Source of the DNA: Paragordius varius
Lineage: Eukaryota; Nematomorpha
NCBI GenBank assembly: GCA_964247055.1
Contig: OZ176052.1
Span: 8,060,001 to 8,124,000, forward strand
Direction of reading: 5' to 3'
Length of the DNA: 64,000 bases
Positions 63,701 through 64,000 of the stretch are shown in pieces. Position 1 is the stretch's first letter. Every line of letters begins with the position of its first letter. The notes under the pieces are model-generated. The model was given only the letters and a program-made list of their open reading frames with translations. It did not search any database and had not been told where the DNA came from. Made by a program: the position numbers and the translations under genes.

Positions 63701-64000
63701 GGCCAAACAGTTTCCCGGTGATAATAAATCCCATGCTCTCTCTCCATATCGTTCGGGTGACAAAGCTACCTATACGCCGAAAAATTCTCAACAGTGGAAA
63801 GGACATTTAGTAATTGTCACACTTAGTATTTTGTTTGCCATATCTGTACTCATGCTATTTGCCTTATTTGTTAACCGTTATGGCTTAACGAAACGCACCC
63901 TGAGCAATAAAACAAATTTCCTACTTTCCAAATTCCATCTTGGAAATGCGTCGAATTCATCATCTGGCCATCGAGCGGTATGGGGTTCTGGTATGGGATC
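57753..64000 (+). CDS. Leucine-rich-repeat single-pass receptor, 3' end outside window
   Basis: Exons 57753-59496, 62327-62586 and 63702-64000 (continuing) join in phase (1, then 0). Residues 1-33 are a signal peptide with a FLIIISCLILF core. Residues 43-80 hold the N-terminal cysteines (CPKF, CTCQ, ICFD). Residues about 100-580 are leucine-rich repeats: the early ones are degenerate, nine or more later ones are clear (LEELDLSNCQLEYI, LRNLHLERNKIKHI, LKILDLTSNRISEF). Exon 2 is an LRR C-cap (GNPITCDCDVYKLIKWYYYE, later TCSNP and QLCGE). Residues about 704-725 are the transmembrane helix (LVIVTLSILFAISVLMLF), followed by a cytoplasmic part rich in Ser and basic residues. At 313-398 an 85-residue acidic/Ser insertion splits two repeats. 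It fits a cell-surface adhesion or recognition protein of the insect LRR-transmembrane type; I cannot assign an orthologue. Confidence 0.93.
59497..62326. other. First intron of the LRR gene, repeats not identified
   Basis: 2.8 kb between a GTAAGT donor and an ACACAG acceptor. An inverted pair around GTGAAGCGTATTTTATGG (about 59932) and CCATAAAATACGCTTCAATA (about 60114) is probably a MITE or hairpin. No exon is seen. Confidence 0.5.
62587..63701. other. Second intron of the LRR gene
   Basis: 1.1 kb between GTATTT and AATAG. A TA microsatellite lies at 62613-62640, and a ~25-bp direct repeat (CTTTATCAATTATATTTTT) near 62780-62840. No exon is seen. Confidence 0.5.

Overview
The window is about 72% A+T animal DNA. 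Its protein-coding genes are split by spliceosomal introns, and the introns and spacers are full of DNA-transposon remains. The gene content (a class B neuropeptide receptor resembling the arthropod PDF receptor, an ADAMTS metalloprotease, a leucine-rich-repeat receptor, a BTB protein and a SREK1IP1-type zinc-knuckle protein) points to a protostome, probably an arthropod. I cannot name the species. I found no LTR or virus-derived element.

Layout. 1-15926 holds no host exon that I can support; it contains two broken LINE reverse transcriptases (one lying inside a hAT-like repeat), a 1.1 kb inverted-repeat element and a TTAA-flanked MITE. 15927-22509 (+) is the class B GPCR, ten exons, with its 5' exon(s) not found. 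22629-28258 (-) is a three-exon, 151-residue BTB protein. 28420-44686 (-) is an ADAMTS-like metalloprotease of 15 exons, about 1083 residues. 44687-51064 is spacer with several MITEs. 51111-51678 (+) is the SREK1IP1-like gene. 51679-57752 is spacer that includes a 1.25 kb foldback element. 57753 to the window end (+) is an LRR receptor whose last exon(s) lie outside. I built the gene models by matching splice sites, intron phase and family motifs by eye.

The most striking observation is in the SREK1IP1-like gene. Its frame and zinc knuckle are restored only by removing two GT-AG introns of exactly 23 nt; a third, in-frame intron of 24 nt is likely. Both 23-nt introns carry the same TTAACTTA branch-site-like octamer. 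Every other intron modelled here is 64 nt to several kb, so introns a third of the usual animal minimum sit next to transposon-swollen ones.

The middle of the window is also notable. Three genes are separated by only about 119 and 161 bp, yet their introns carry Helitron-like, hAT, mariner and other insertions, including a Helitron inside a hAT element with an intact 8-bp target duplication. Apart from standing next to each other, the genes show no pathway link.
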